DNA of 56,112 bases, taken from CAYZAW01 sp964476505. GTDB taxonomy: Bacteria > Bacillota > Clostridia > Christensenellales > CAG-138. The notes under the pieces were generated by a model, which saw only the letters and a program-made list of their open reading frames with translations, was not told where the DNA came from and did not search any database. The DNA lies in contig CAYZAW010000006.1 of assembly GCA_964476505.1 (NCBI GenBank), forward strand, positions 1 through 56,112, read 5' to 3'. Of this stretch, positions 15,543-24,396 are shown piece by piece (position 1 is the first letter of the stretch; each line of letters opens with the position of its first letter). The translations under genes were made by a program, and so were the position numbers.

Positions 15543-15577
15543 CGGTATCGTAAAATATATCCTGCCGTGGCAGGCTG

Positions 15578-15586
15578 TGGTATAAT
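15578..15586 (+). promoter_or_regulatory. Extended -10 promoter of the XRE-desulfoferrodoxin gene
   Basis: TGGTATAAT fits an extended -10 element (TGN-TATAAT). No clear -35 is seen, which is acceptable for this class. A perfect CCTGCC/GGCAGG inverted repeat at 15561-15574 sits just upstream, in the region a regulator could occupy. Confidence 0.6.
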
Positions 15587-15702
15587 TAAAAATGAGTTAG
15601 AACAGTCCGAAGGCGGAACAGAGCGTAACCACTCAACGGAGCGTTTGTTGTGTAGGCACTTTACGGTAGGGTATGATACTTTGGCGGTTAGGAGATATGC
15701 GT

Positions 15703-16284
15703 ATGGATTGCGAAAAGATCGGCAAGCTGATCGCGACATTGCGAAAGGAAAAGGGGCTGACGCAAAAAGCGCTGGCGGAGCTGCTGTATGTAAGCGACCG
15801 TGCCGTTTCCAAGTGGGAGCGGGGTCTGGGCTGCCCGGAGGTATCGTTGCTGCCGGCGCTGTCCGGCGCATTGGAGGTCGATCTGGAGAAAATGCTGGAG
15901 GGAGAGCTTTCTCCCAACAGTGCGGACGGAGGCAATATGAAGCGGATTCAATTTTACATGTGTCCCCAGTGCGGAAACATCATCACGGCAACGGGGGAGG
16001 CGGCGGTCACCTGCTGCGGCAGAAAGCTAACGGCGCTTGTTGCAAAGCCTGCAGAGGGTGCGCATGCGCTTACGGTGGAGCCGATAGAAGACGAGCTGTA
16101 TATCACGTTCTCCCATCCAATGGAAAAGGCGCATTATATCAGCTTTGTGGCATGCCTTGGTTACGACAGGCTGCTTCTGGTGCGCTTGTATCCGGAGCAG
16201 GGCGGCGAGCTTCGCCTGCCAAAGCTTCGGGGCAGCAAGCTGTATTTCGGCTGTAATACCCACGGCTTGTATGTGAATAACTAA
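15703..16284 (+). CDS. XRE helix-turn-helix protein fused to a desulfoferrodoxin-like domain
   Basis: A 193-residue fusion. Residues 1-65 are an XRE helix-turn-helix (KGLTQKALAELLYVSDRAVSKWERG). Residues 82-193 match a two-iron desulfoferrodoxin (superoxide reductase). The desulforedoxin-type site has C87, C90, C104 and C105 (CPQC and CC). The superoxide-reductase site has H121, H138, H144, C184 and H187, with HPMEKAHYISF and CNTHG closely matching the family. The lysine that assists catalysis next to the first His is not kept (GAH rather than EKH). This suggests a redox- or superoxide-responsive regulator rather than a plain enzyme; this is inference. The ATG at 15703 fits the GGAG spacing better than the one at 15697. 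Confidence 0.88.
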   Translation: MDCEKIGKLIATLRKEKGLTQKALAELLYVSDRAVSKWERGLGCPEVSLLPALSGALEVDLEKMLEGELSPNSADGGNMKRIQFYMCPQCGNIITATGEAAVTCCGRKLTALVAKPAEGAHALTVEPIEDELYITFSHPMEKAHYISFVACLGYDRLLLVRLYPEQGGELRLPKLRGSKLYFGCNTHGLYVNN

Positions 16285-16298
16285 ACAAAGGATACTGC

Positions 16299-16328
16299 AA
16301 ACAGGCGGCGCGAAAGCGCCGCCTGTTT
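16299..16328 (+). terminator. Terminator after the XRE-desulfoferrodoxin gene
   Basis: AAACAGGCGGCG and CGCCGCCTGTTT form a perfect 12-bp stem with a 6-nt CGAAAG loop. The T-run is short (TTTAT), so termination relies on the strong stem. Confidence 0.8.
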
Positions 16329-16609
16329 ATGTGCCGCGTATAGTGTACAATCGACAAAATAACACGATAAATTCCCGGGAATCAAGCAAATCTTTACTGG
16401 ACGGACGTACTGAACTGTATTATTATTAGATTAGAAAAATTTGGCACGTCTATTGTATCACGGCCTTTATAGAATTTCACTGCTTCAACTTACCAAGTAT
16501 ACCGCATGCGTCTTTCGGAAGGGGATTTGCAGGAATTCAGAGAAGAACTTGCAATATGCCCCTGCCCGGAATGTTTTGTACTGCCAGATAATAATACGGG
16601 GAGAACGCC

Positions 16610-19600
16610 ATGGAACACATAACGATTTCCGGCATTGCCGCTTTTATGGACGAATTGCCAGACGGCTTTCTTGTTGCCGCCGCGCCGCCAAAGCGCGAGG
16701 CGCTGCTGGTAAACAGTGCGTTAGGAAGGATGCTGGGGTTCTCGGATAAGGGCGCACTTGCAGGATACATGGAGGATGCGCTGCTGCCCTTTGTATACGG
16801 GGAGGATATGGCGCGTGTTCGCTTGGAGCGGGAGCAGCGAAATCGCGATCATGCGCGGCAGGAACTGATCTACCGCATGGTGCGGCAAAACGGCAGCTAT
16901 TTCTGGGTGCGTGAGCAAAGCCATTTTGTAACGCTGGAGGATGGCAGTAGCGTCCTGTTGTTCTATTTTACCGATATCGACGAGACCGTGGCGCGGGCGG
17001 ATCAGCAGCAAACCATGGTGACCAATATCCCCGCAGGTTTGATCGTCTACCGCAAATCCGGCGAAACCATTTCCATCGAAACGGCAAACCCCTGTATGTG
17101 CCGTATGGTGCGCATGTCTGCCGACAAGCTGAAAAACTGGAAGCCAAACGAAATAGAAAAGCAGTGTTACCCGGACGATATCCCCATCGTGCAGCAAGGG
17201 CTTCGCGATATGTTTTTGCCGGAGGGCACTGCTTTTGCATACCGAACCATTTTAATGACGGAGGACAAGCCGTATATCTGGTTGCAATGCCGGGCGGTGT
17301 CTGTGCCGCAGCCGGACGGCACAGTTTTGGCTTACGCCGTTTATACGGATATTACAGAAACAAAGCGAACAGAGCAGCTGGTACACCAACAGCAAAACAA
17401 GCTGGAGCTTGCCATTGAAACAACAGATCTTACCATATGGGAATACAACCTCGCCGCCAAAGCCATTACATGGCAACACGGCTTGCCCGCGATATACGCC
17501 GAGCATACGCTGCTAACGGATGTACCGGAAAGTATGATTCGTGCCGGCTTGGTTGCGCCGGATTCCGCAAACGACTTACGCGACCTGTACGAACGCATAA
17601 ATAGCGGAGAGCCCTATGCGGATGCCGTGCTGCACCTTAAAACCGCACCGGGCGAGGAGGATGTATGGCGGCGCGTTAGCCTCACTGCCACATTCAATGA
17701 AAAAGGAAGCTGCACAGGCGCTGTCGGCTGCGGCGTGAACGTGACCGAGTATATCAAAACCAGCAAGCGCTATCAGCAGGAGGCCAAGCTGTTGAGCCTG
17801 TCCCAAAGCAGCGATCTGGTGGCTATGGTGCGTGCAAACCTAACCCAAAACACACTGGAGGAATTTCGTGGCAGCGCGTTTAAAACCTTGAATCCGCAAA
17901 CCGGTAACTATGAAGACGGGCTGGCACGGTGCGCAAAATACGCTGCAGATACAGCGTTTGCGGAATCGCTGAAGGAAAAGTTCTCCCCGCAATACCTGAT
18001 CGATGCGTTCCGGCAGGGGAAAACCGAGGTCGTTTTGGAGGGGCGTTGGTTGATGCCCGACGGTATTGTTCGCTGGCTTCGCACAACCGTCAGAACGTAC
18101 CCGGATACCACGTTTGGGGATATCAAATGCTATCTGTATTCGCAGGATGTGAACGATCAGCGCATTCAGGAAGCGGTGATCGGCCGCCTGTCCGAAATGG
18201 AATACGAGCTTATTTCCGTGCTGACGCCCGCCAACAACGAGATGCTCTGCATCCGCCAGCAAACCCAAGTTACGCCGCTGCATAAGGGCAGCCGCGTTCC
18301 CTATCTGGAAAGCCTGCGCCGCTTTGTTTCCATCTGTATGACGGGCGATATGCAGGAGGCCGCCTTCCGCGCACTGCATCCGGAAACGATGATTCAAGAG
18401 CTAAAGTCCAAAAGCATATACAGCTGCTCGTTCCCGGTTTTATATGAAGGGGATACATATTATAAAAAGTGGGATTGCGTGTATCTGGACGATAGCAAAA
18501 CAAGCTTGATCGTAACCCGCATTGACGTGAGCGCTTTATTGCAGGAGCAGGACAGGCAGCGGGAGGTGCTTCGCACAGCGCTGTCTCAGGCAGAGCAGGC
18601 GAACCATGCAAAACGGAATTTCCTTTCCCACATGAGCCATGAAATACGCACACCGCTCAACGTGATACTTGGGATGTCTGCGCTGGCGGCGCAAAACGTG
18701 GGCAACCCGGCGGAGGTGGGGGACTGCCTTTCAAAAATAGACGAATCCGCAAAATACCTATTGTCGCTCATCGACGATATCTTAGATATGTCTCGCATCG
18801 AAAGCGGTAAGGCTGCCCTGCGCTTAGGGCGCATGAGCATAGAGGAGGTAACGAACGCCGTAAACGCCGTTTGCTATCAGCTGGCGCAAAAGAAGGGCGT
18901 GCGATATGAGGCGCTTGTGCTTGGAGAAACGCAGGAGTATTACGTTGGAGACAGCCAGAAGCTCCAGCAGGTGCTTTTGAATTTGCTTACCAATGCAATC
19001 AAGTTTACCGATTCGGGCGGGCAGGTACGCTTTACCGTTCAGCAAACCGATATAAAGGGCGATCAGGCGGAGCTGCGCTTTGTGATCAGCGATACGGGCG
19101 TAGGCATCAGCGAGGCGTTCAAAAAGGTGATGTTCAATGCCTTTGAGCAGGCGGAAGCGGGGTTTACCAATACCACGCGCGGCGCCGGGCTGGGGCTTGC
19201 CGTCAGCAAAAACCTGTTAACGCTTATGGGCGGCAATGTTTCTGTGGACAGCACGCTTGGCAAGGGCAGCACGTTTACCGTGCAGGTGCCTTTGAACGTT
19301 TATGTGGGTAAAATCAAAAACAGCAGCACATCTTGCAAGCATACCGGGTTACGGGTGCTTGTGGCGGATAACGAGACCGCCGCCTGTGCGCATACGGCCA
19401 ATATGCTGCATGAGCTTGGCGCAGAAGCCGAGTGGGCGGTAGGCAGCAAGCAGGCCGTGGCAACGGTGCGGCACCGCACGGAGGAGCAGAAGCCCTTTGA
19501 CGTGATCCTGCTGGATTGGTATTTGCAACAGCCCGACGGACTGGAAACGGTCAAGCAGATCAAAGAGATCACCGGGCAGGACGCGGCGGTGGTCATGACG

Positions 19601-20152
19601 GCGTATGATTGGAGCGGGATAGAGCAGGAGGCGCGAGCCGCCGGGGCAGACTGGCTCATCACAAAACCCCTGTTCAAGAATTCACTTGCCAATACCCTTA
19701 CCATGATCCAAAGCGGCAAGCAGCAGAAAAAGACGAAGAAAACCGATCTTGCGGTGTTCGACTTTACAGGAAAGCGCGCCCTGCTGGTGGAGGATCTTTC
19801 CCTGAACGTTGAGGTCGCACGGCGCTTGCTGGCGGCAAAGAACATGGAAGTGGATGTGGCGGAAAACGGCAAGCTGGCGGTGGAAAGCTTTGCTTCTGCG
19901 CCGAGCGGGTATTACGATGTGATCTTTATGGATATCCAAATGCCCGTGATGGACGGGCTGGCGGCAACCCGCGCTATTCGGGAAATGGCGCATCCCTCGG
20001 GCGCTTCCATTCCCATCATTGCCATGAGCGCCAACGCCTTTGATGAGGACATACAAAAGGCACGCGCCGCCGGTATGGACGCGTACTTAACAAAGCCCAT
20101 CGAGCCGCTTAGGATGTATCAAACCCTTAGGGAGTTTTTAAGCGAAAAATAG
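16610..20152 (+). CDS. Large soluble hybrid histidine kinase with several PAS domains and two receiver domains
   Basis: A 1180-residue signalling protein without membrane helices. The N-terminal 640 residues contain several PAS/PAC-like sensor repeats (segments ending ILLFYFTDIDETV-like or YAVYTDITETKR). The kinase core follows: H677 in SHEIRTPLNVILG is the phosphorylated His; N795 in LLTNAIKFT, DTGVGIS and GAGLGLAVS bind ATP. Two receiver domains end the protein, with D969 in LLDWYLQ (no DD acidic pair typical of strong receivers at its start, ADNE) and D1108 in FMDIQMP with K near the TKPIEP end. No output domain is present, so phosphate must pass to another protein; no partner is adjacent. 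The ATG has GGGGAG upstream, and about 280 bp without a gene precede it. Confidence 0.93.
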   Translation: MEHITISGIAAFMDELPDGFLVAAAPPKREALLVNSALGRMLGFSDKGALAGYMEDALLPFVYGEDMARVRLEREQRNRDHARQELIYRMVRQNGSYFWVREQSHFVTLEDGSSVLLFYFTDIDETVARADQQQTMVTNIPAGLIVYRKSGETISIETANPCMCRMVRMSADKLKNWKPNEIEKQCYPDDIPIVQQGLRDMFLPEGTAFAYRTILMTEDKPYIWLQCRAVSVPQPDGTVLAYAVYTDITETKRTEQLVHQQQNKLELAIETTDLTIWEYNLAAKAITWQHGLPAIYAEHTLLTDVPESMIRAGLVAPDSANDLRDLYERINSGEPYADAVLHLKTAPGEEDVWRRVSLTATFNEKGSCTGAVGCGVNVTEYIKTSKRYQQEAKLLSLSQSSDLVAMVRANLTQNTLEEFRGSAFKTLNPQTGNYEDGLARCAKYAADTAFAESLKEKFSPQYLIDAFRQGKTEVVLEGRWLMPDGIVRWLRTTVRTYPDTTFGDIKCYLYSQDVNDQRIQEAVIGRLSEMEYELISVLTPANNEMLCIRQQTQVTPLHKGSRVPYLESLRRFVSICMTGDMQEAAFRALHPETMIQELKSKSIYSCSFPVLYEGDTYYKKWDCVYLDDSKTSLIVTRIDVSALLQEQDRQREVLRTALSQAEQANHAKRNFLSHMSHEIRTPLNVILGMSALAAQNVGNPAEVGDCLSKIDESAKYLLSLIDDILDMSRIESGKAALRLGRMSIEEVTNAVNAVCYQLAQKKGVRYEALVLGETQEYYVGDSQKLQQVLLNLLTNAIKFTDSGGQVRFTVQQTDIKGDQAELRFVISDTGVGISEAFKKVMFNAFEQAEAGFTNTTRGAGLGLAVSKNLLTLMGGNVSVDSTLGKGSTFTVQVPLNVYVGKIKNSSTSCKHTGLRVLVADNETAACAHTANMLHELGAEAEWAVGSKQAVATVRHRTEEQKPFDVILLDWYLQQPDGLETVKQIKEITGQDAAVVMTAYDWSGIEQEARAAGADWLITKPLFKNSLANTLTMIQSGKQQKKTKKTDLAVFDFTGKRALLVEDLSLNVEVARRLLAAKNMEVDVAENGKLAVESFASAPSGYYDVIFMDIQMPVMDGLAATRAIREMAHPSGASIPIIAMSANAFDEDIQKARAAGMDAYLTKPIEPLRMYQTLREFLSEK

Positions 20153-20174
20153 TTGGGTGATACAGGTTAATGAG

Positions 20175-20211
20175 AAAACATCCCGCGCGGATAAACCGTG
20201 CGGGATGTTTT
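20175..20211. terminator. Bidirectional terminator
   Basis: AAAACATCCCGC and GCGGGATGTTTT pair around a short loop. The A- and T-rich ends serve both the hybrid kinase and the converging YlmH gene, whose stop codon overlaps the right arm. Confidence 0.88.
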
Positions 20212-20995
20212 AGCTTTGATACAGAGAAATGCTTGCGTTTGTTTTGCCTTTTTTGGAGAGGCCGGTAATACCGTTGTAAACGAAGCGTCCAAACCCGCGA
20301 ACGGACACCACCTCTGCGCCCTCCAGCAGGCGGCTGTTGTTCTCGCATAAGGCGCTGTTGATGAACACCCGCTTTTCCCGAAACAGCTGCTGGCTGTCCT
20401 CCCGGGAAAGCTTGTATACCTTGCCCACCACAGCGTCAATACGCGGGGAGGACACCTGTATCTGCATGGGGTTCAGGGCAAACAACGCACCCTCCGGAAG
20501 CGCGTCCGCTGTTTCTGCATGTACGAACGTGTGCCCGATCTGGGTGATGTTTTCCAGAAGATACGGCGCGATACGCTCCATGCAAAACACATACCCCGTT
20601 TGCTCCCGAGCAATGATGTCTCCCAGCGTATCCCGCTCCACGCCCAAGTGCATCAGCGCCCCCAGAAAGTCCCTATGGGTAAGCGCATCGGCAAACTTCG
20701 CGCCGGTGGGGGCAATTTTGATACAGGCGATGGGCCAGTCCGCTTCATAGCCGCATAGCGTGGCATCCCCAAACCGTGCCAATTTACGCTCACAGCCCTC
20801 CATGCCGCCAAACAAAGCGTGGGGCACAAAGGAAAGAGATTTATACTGCTGGGCAAGAACGGATTGCTCAAACAAAGAAAGAAAGCCGGTATGCGTGTAA
20901 ACGCCTCCGGCATAAGACCTTTGGGCAAGCTCCGCAAAGCGGCGCTGCAATAACTGGGTGTCTTGTATCATGTGCTCCTTCGCAGGCAAAAGCAT
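20210..20995 (-). CDS. ylmH: YlmH-like S4-domain RNA-binding protein
   Basis: A 261-residue protein with an N-terminal YlmH-type domain (FGGMEGCERKLARFG; ACIKIAPTGAKFADALTHRDFLGALMHLGVERDTLGDI) and a C-terminal S4 RNA-binding domain (LSREDSQQLFREKRVFINSALC...LLEGAEVVSVRGFGRFVY). YlmH proteins bind RNA and are linked to ribosome rescue and to cell-division gene clusters in Gram-positives. Here it lies outside any division cluster. It begins 18 bp after the EAL gene, so co-transcription is likely. An alternative ATG at 20971 has AAGGAG only 3 bp upstream; the upstream ATG was kept because the extra residues fit the family. Confidence 0.85.
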   Translation of the reverse strand: MLLPAKEHMIQDTQLLQRRFAELAQRSYAGGVYTHTGFLSLFEQSVLAQQYKSLSFVPHALFGGMEGCERKLARFGDATLCGYEADWPIACIKIAPTGAKFADALTHRDFLGALMHLGVERDTLGDIIAREQTGYVFCMERIAPYLLENITQIGHTFVHAETADALPEGALFALNPMQIQVSSPRIDAVVGKVYKLSREDSQQLFREKRVFINSALCENNSRLLEGAEVVSVRGFGRFVYNGITGLSKKGKTNASISLYQS

Positions 20996-21013
20996 TGCCC
21001 GGGAAATATCTTC

Positions 21014-22939
21014 TTATTCCGCCGCATGCTCCCGTAAAAACGCCAGAAATGCGTCCTCGGGAATGGGCTTGGAATAGTGATAGCCTTGCAGGTAGTGTAC
21101 GCCAAGCTCTTTTAGCATGGCTACCTGCTCCGCTGTTTCCACGCCCTCTGCCACCAGCTTGGTGCGAAGCCCCGCTACCATGCCCACCACGTTTTGTAGC
21201 ACGATTCGCGGCGCTTGCGGGCTGTCGCCAAAGCAGGGCCAAATGAGGCTCTTGTCCAGCTTGATAAGGTCGTAGTTAACGTCTACCAGCTGAGAGATGT
21301 TGGAATAGCCCGTGCCAAAGTCGTCCATGGAGAAGCTGCAGCCCATTTCTCGCAACTGCTGCATATTTTCGGTCAGCCGCTCGCCTGAAGAGATGGCGGC
21401 GGTCTCCGTGATCTCGTAATTGATGAAATGGGGCGGCACCCGGTAGTAGGACAGCAGCTTTTTCGTGGCGCGCACCAAGTCCGGGTCGGATGCTTGCAGG
21501 CCGGACAGGTTGACCTCAATGTATTTCACGCCCTTTTCCCACAGCTTTTCACGGGAGGCCATGGCAAGCACCTTGTCCAGCACGATAAAGCCGATGGCGT
21601 TCACATACCCCTTGCTTTCCGCTGCGGGGATGAATTCCTCGGGGGAAACGAAACCAAGCGTTTTGGTATCCGCCAAGCGTACCAGCGCCTCTGCGGAGGA
21701 GAATGTGCCGGTTTCCGGGCAAAAAATCGGCTGATACACCACGTTGAAGCCGCCTTCGTCCACGGCGCGGGTCAACAGCACCTCCAGCTTTGCCATACGC
21801 TCCTTCTTTGACAGCACCTCGGAGTCTACCAAAAGCACGGGTACAGAGGGGAACAAATGCTCCGCCTCCAGCAGGAAATCCAGCGTTTCAAATACTTCGT
21901 GGCTGTTTTTAACAGGAAGCATATCGCAGGGCAAAAGGTCGATATGGCAGTTGAGGTATACAGGCCCCTTTTCCGTTTGGAAGGGCTGTACCAGTTGAAT
22001 CAACAGCTGCTTTGCGTTTGCCGCCGCCTTTTGCGGCGTATCCCGCACGATCAGCGCCAGCCCTGCGCCCCGGTAGCGGAACACGTCCGCGTCAAACAAC
22101 TGCTGCGCGTATTCGGCAAGCCCGCGCATGGCTTGGGCGGAGGCGGAATAGCCCTGCCGGTGGTTGATGGTGGCAAGCCCCTCCACCACGATATTTACCA
22201 CGATGGGCGTTTGCCTGGCGGCAAATGCCTCGTCCAGCGCTAGGAACATGGCGCGGCGGTTGAAGCAGTTGCTGTCCGGGTCTACATATTCTTGCGGGCT
22301 TTCGATGGATAAGTACAGATACAGCATCATCAGCATCACTGCAACGCCCGAGATCAAAAGACCGGGATTCTTACTTTGCAGAAGTGCCGCAATGATCCAG
22401 ATCAGCGTGGCAAAATGGATGGCGTAGCGCGTGGAGGCGCGTATGGAGCGGCGGGAACGGATCACGATTACGTTGCAGCCGATCATATAGAAGGCAACGC
22501 AGCCATAAAACACGGTGACCATAGGCCCGTAGGAATAGGCGATCACGCCGTCGTTATAGTAATTGAGCTCTCCCAGGGCAGTCATGACAAGGGACGCTGC
22601 ATAAGGAAGCGTTAATAAAAGCTGTAGCCTTTTACATAGGCAGGAGCCCCGCTCGCTTACGGCAAGCACATACTGGAACAGCCCGTACAATAGCGTATCC
22701 AGCGTGGCGATGAATACCATGTGGCAGCCCCGGTTCACCCAGTAGGGCACGGTGTCCATATGGGTGATGGTATATACCGTTGCGATGTCTGCGATCAGGT
22801 TGACTGCCGAGCAGATCAACAACAATGTGAACAGCCGGATGGAGCGAAGCTTTAGCCGGTTGCTGCGGATAAACCGCAAAATCATGATCAAAAGCACCGC
22901 GCAGGATACGATCTGGAAGCGGATATTCTCCAAGAACAT
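21014..22939 (-). CDS. Membrane c-di-GMP phosphodiesterase: TM region, degenerate GGDEF, EAL
   Basis: A 641-residue protein. Residues about 5-210 hold six to seven membrane helices. Residues 220-385 resemble a GGDEF domain in which the signature is replaced (YRGAG near 289-293), so no cyclase activity is expected. Residues 390-635 are an EAL phosphodiesterase with all key residues: E417 (EAL), N477, E509, D539-D540, K560, E598 and Q618. It should cleave c-di-GMP at the membrane. A GGGAG ribosome site precedes the ATG. YlmH follows 18 bp downstream. Two proteins of the same layout lie at 40649-44514. Confidence 0.92.
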   Translation of the reverse strand: MFLENIRFQIVSCAVLLIMILRFIRSNRLKLRSIRLFTLLLICSAVNLIADIATVYTITHMDTVPYWVNRGCHMVFIATLDTLLYGLFQYVLAVSERGSCLCKRLQLLLTLPYAASLVMTALGELNYYNDGVIAYSYGPMVTVFYGCVAFYMIGCNVIVIRSRRSIRASTRYAIHFATLIWIIAALLQSKNPGLLISGVAVMLMMLYLYLSIESPQEYVDPDSNCFNRRAMFLALDEAFAARQTPIVVNIVVEGLATINHRQGYSASAQAMRGLAEYAQQLFDADVFRYRGAGLALIVRDTPQKAAANAKQLLIQLVQPFQTEKGPVYLNCHIDLLPCDMLPVKNSHEVFETLDFLLEAEHLFPSVPVLLVDSEVLSKKERMAKLEVLLTRAVDEGGFNVVYQPIFCPETGTFSSAEALVRLADTKTLGFVSPEEFIPAAESKGYVNAIGFIVLDKVLAMASREKLWEKGVKYIEVNLSGLQASDPDLVRATKKLLSYYRVPPHFINYEITETAAISSGERLTENMQQLREMGCSFSMDDFGTGYSNISQLVDVNYDLIKLDKSLIWPCFGDSPQAPRIVLQNVVGMVAGLRTKLVAEGVETAEQVAMLKELGVHYLQGYHYSKPIPEDAFLAFLREHAAE

Positions 22940-23074
22940 ACGGTTTCTCCCATCTATCGTCAGTTAACAATATATTAGCATACTTATTCCAATTACAAAA
23001 CAAAAATATATGCCTCCGACCGGTTGAACCTCTTTATATAAAGGTTTAAAATCCCGACAACTCTAAAACAGATA

Positions 23075-23115
23075 AAATAACAGGACGAATGCAAATATGC
23101 TCGTCCTGTCATTTT
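23075..23115 (-). terminator. Terminator of the nucleoside importer operon
   Basis: ACAGGACGA (23080-23088) and TCGTCCTGT (23101-23109) form a perfect 9-bp stem with an inner GCA/TGC pair, flanked by AAAAT and ATTTT. It lies between the importer operon and the EAL gene, both read leftward, and separates them. Confidence 0.75.
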
Positions 23116-23130
23116 GAAAGTTTCTTGGTT

Positions 23131-23195
23131 CTTAGGGGTTCTTTTTAAAGAACCCCTAAGCCGCCGGAGGTAAAAAACGGCGGATGACTCCGCCG
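23131..23195. repeat. Perfect 30-bp palindrome and adjoining GC hairpins
   Basis: CTTAGGGGTTCTTT and its exact complement form a 14-bp stem with a 2-nt centre (23131-23160). CCGCCG at 23161 and at 23190 can pair alternately with CGGCGG at 23178-23183, giving two mutually exclusive hairpins. No coding content is seen. Confidence 0.75.
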
Positions 23196-23245
23196 CTGTA
23201 AGTGATGCGCAATGAACTCTAAGGAAACAAACCAAGTAATGAGAA

Positions 23246-23406
23246 AGCTTGATTCCGGCTCCGGCGACATGCGCGCCGGAACGGATGAAAACCGTAAGGT
23301 TTTCACGCTTTTCGCAGCCGCTGCACGGGAATCACCGCAGTGATTCTAAGCGGCTGTGCAAAACCCCCGAAGGGATTCAAGGGCATAGGTGTAACCTATG
23401 CCCTTG
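23246..23406. repeat. Family A structured hairpin element, copy 2
   Basis: H1 at 23253-23285 has stem TCCGGCG/CGCCGGA. H2 at 23287-23304 has GAAAACC/GGTTTTC. H3 at 23314-23359 has outer GCAGCCGCT/AGCGGCTG and inner GAATCAC/GTGATTC. A fourth hairpin CAAGGGCATAGGT/ACCTATGCCCTTG lies at 23378-23406. Order, linkers and H1-H3 match the element at 7261, and differences within stems occur as matched pairs. It abuts the 3' end of the importer operon. Confidence 0.85.
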
Positions 23407-23412
23407 ATGTGT

Positions 23413-24396
23413 CTATCGTTCTTCTCTAAAGTAGGATTTTCCAAGGTGGGCAGGGGGCTGATCCTCCCGCTTATGCCGCATGGAAACCGCCACCAGTACG
23501 ATCAGCGTTACGATGTATGGAAGCATTTTAAACAGCTCCATGGAACGCCGTGTTAACCCCGGAATGTAGAAGTACGCCCAGGAGAGCAGGCCAAACAGGT
23601 ACGAGCCCCAAATCACGCGGCTGGGCTTCCAGGAGGCAAATATCACCAGCGCCACAGCCAGCCAGCCCAAGCCCTCTATCGCGCCTGCGCTGTCCCAAGT
23701 GCCCTTCATGTAATCCATCACGTAGTACAGCCCGCCAAGGCCGGTAATGCCCGCGCCAATGCAGGTGGCAAGGTATTTATACTTGGTAACATGGATACCG
23801 GCAGCATCCGCCGTGGCGGGGTTTTCGCCAACGGCGCGAAGGTTTAAGCCAATGCTTGTGCGGTTTAAAAACCATGCCAGCACCACCGCCAGAAGAATGG
23901 CAAAGTACACCATAAAGCCATAGTCAAACAGCAGATCGTCGATCAGACCCAGCCCGTTGGTAAAGCCGATGTCTGCACGGAAGGCCGCGCTGGTGGCTGC
24001 AACAGAGATCTGTCCAACGCCGCCTGCCATTTTGTTGAGCGAGCCGCCAAAGAAGTTGGCTAAGCCGCCTGCGAAGATGGTCAGCGTTAAGCCTGTTACG
24101 TTCTGGTTGGCACGAAGCGATATGATCAGCACCGAGTAGATGAGGCCGCCCAGCATGGACGCTGCAATGGCGCAGCCCATGGCAATGAGGATGCAAACGA
24201 TGGGGATCGGCTCCGGGGTATTCATTTCGTAAAAGAATACGCCGATCAGCCCTGCAATGCCGCCCAAATACATCAGGCCCGGCACGCCAAGGTTCAAGTG
24301 CCCGGATTTTTCTGTGAGTATCTCGCCGGTGGCGCCGAAGAGGATCACGGTGCCAAATACCACCGCCGCTTGGATCAAGGAAATAATGCCTGTCAT
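23413..24396 (-). CDS. Nucleoside ABC importer permease (NupQ-like)
   Basis: A 327-residue membrane permease with about nine helices, of the branched-chain/ribose type (BPD_transp_2). GLNLRAVGENPATADAAGI is the conserved cytoplasmic loop that contacts the ATPase. The family and order match NupQ/YufQ, the second permease of the Bacillus guanosine importer. It overlaps the upstream permease by 4 bp and is the last gene of the operon. A nucleoside substrate follows from family and gene order, not from visible residues. Confidence 0.88.
   Translation of the reverse strand: MTGIISLIQAAVVFGTVILFGATGEILTEKSGHLNLGVPGLMYLGGIAGLIGVFFYEMNTPEPIPIVCILIAMGCAIAASMLGGLIYSVLIISLRANQNVTGLTLTIFAGGLANFFGGSLNKMAGGVGQISVAATSAAFRADIGFTNGLGLIDDLLFDYGFMVYFAILLAVVLAWFLNRTSIGLNLRAVGENPATADAAGIHVTKYKYLATCIGAGITGLGGLYYVMDYMKGTWDSAGAIEGLGWLAVALVIFASWKPSRVIWGSYLFGLLSWAYFYIPGLTRRSMELFKMLPYIVTLIVLVAVSMRHKREDQPPAHLGKSYFREER

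Larger units (their letters stand above)
22940..23412. other. 473-bp intergenic region made of hairpins
   Basis: No gene is seen. From left to right it holds the EAL gene leader, a terminator (23075-23115), a 30-bp palindrome with GC hairpins (23131-23195), and the family A element copy 2 (23253-23406). The last ends 7 bp from the stop of the nucleoside importer operon. Candidate boxes for the EAL promoter (TAATAT near 22974) are weak. Confidence 0.7.
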
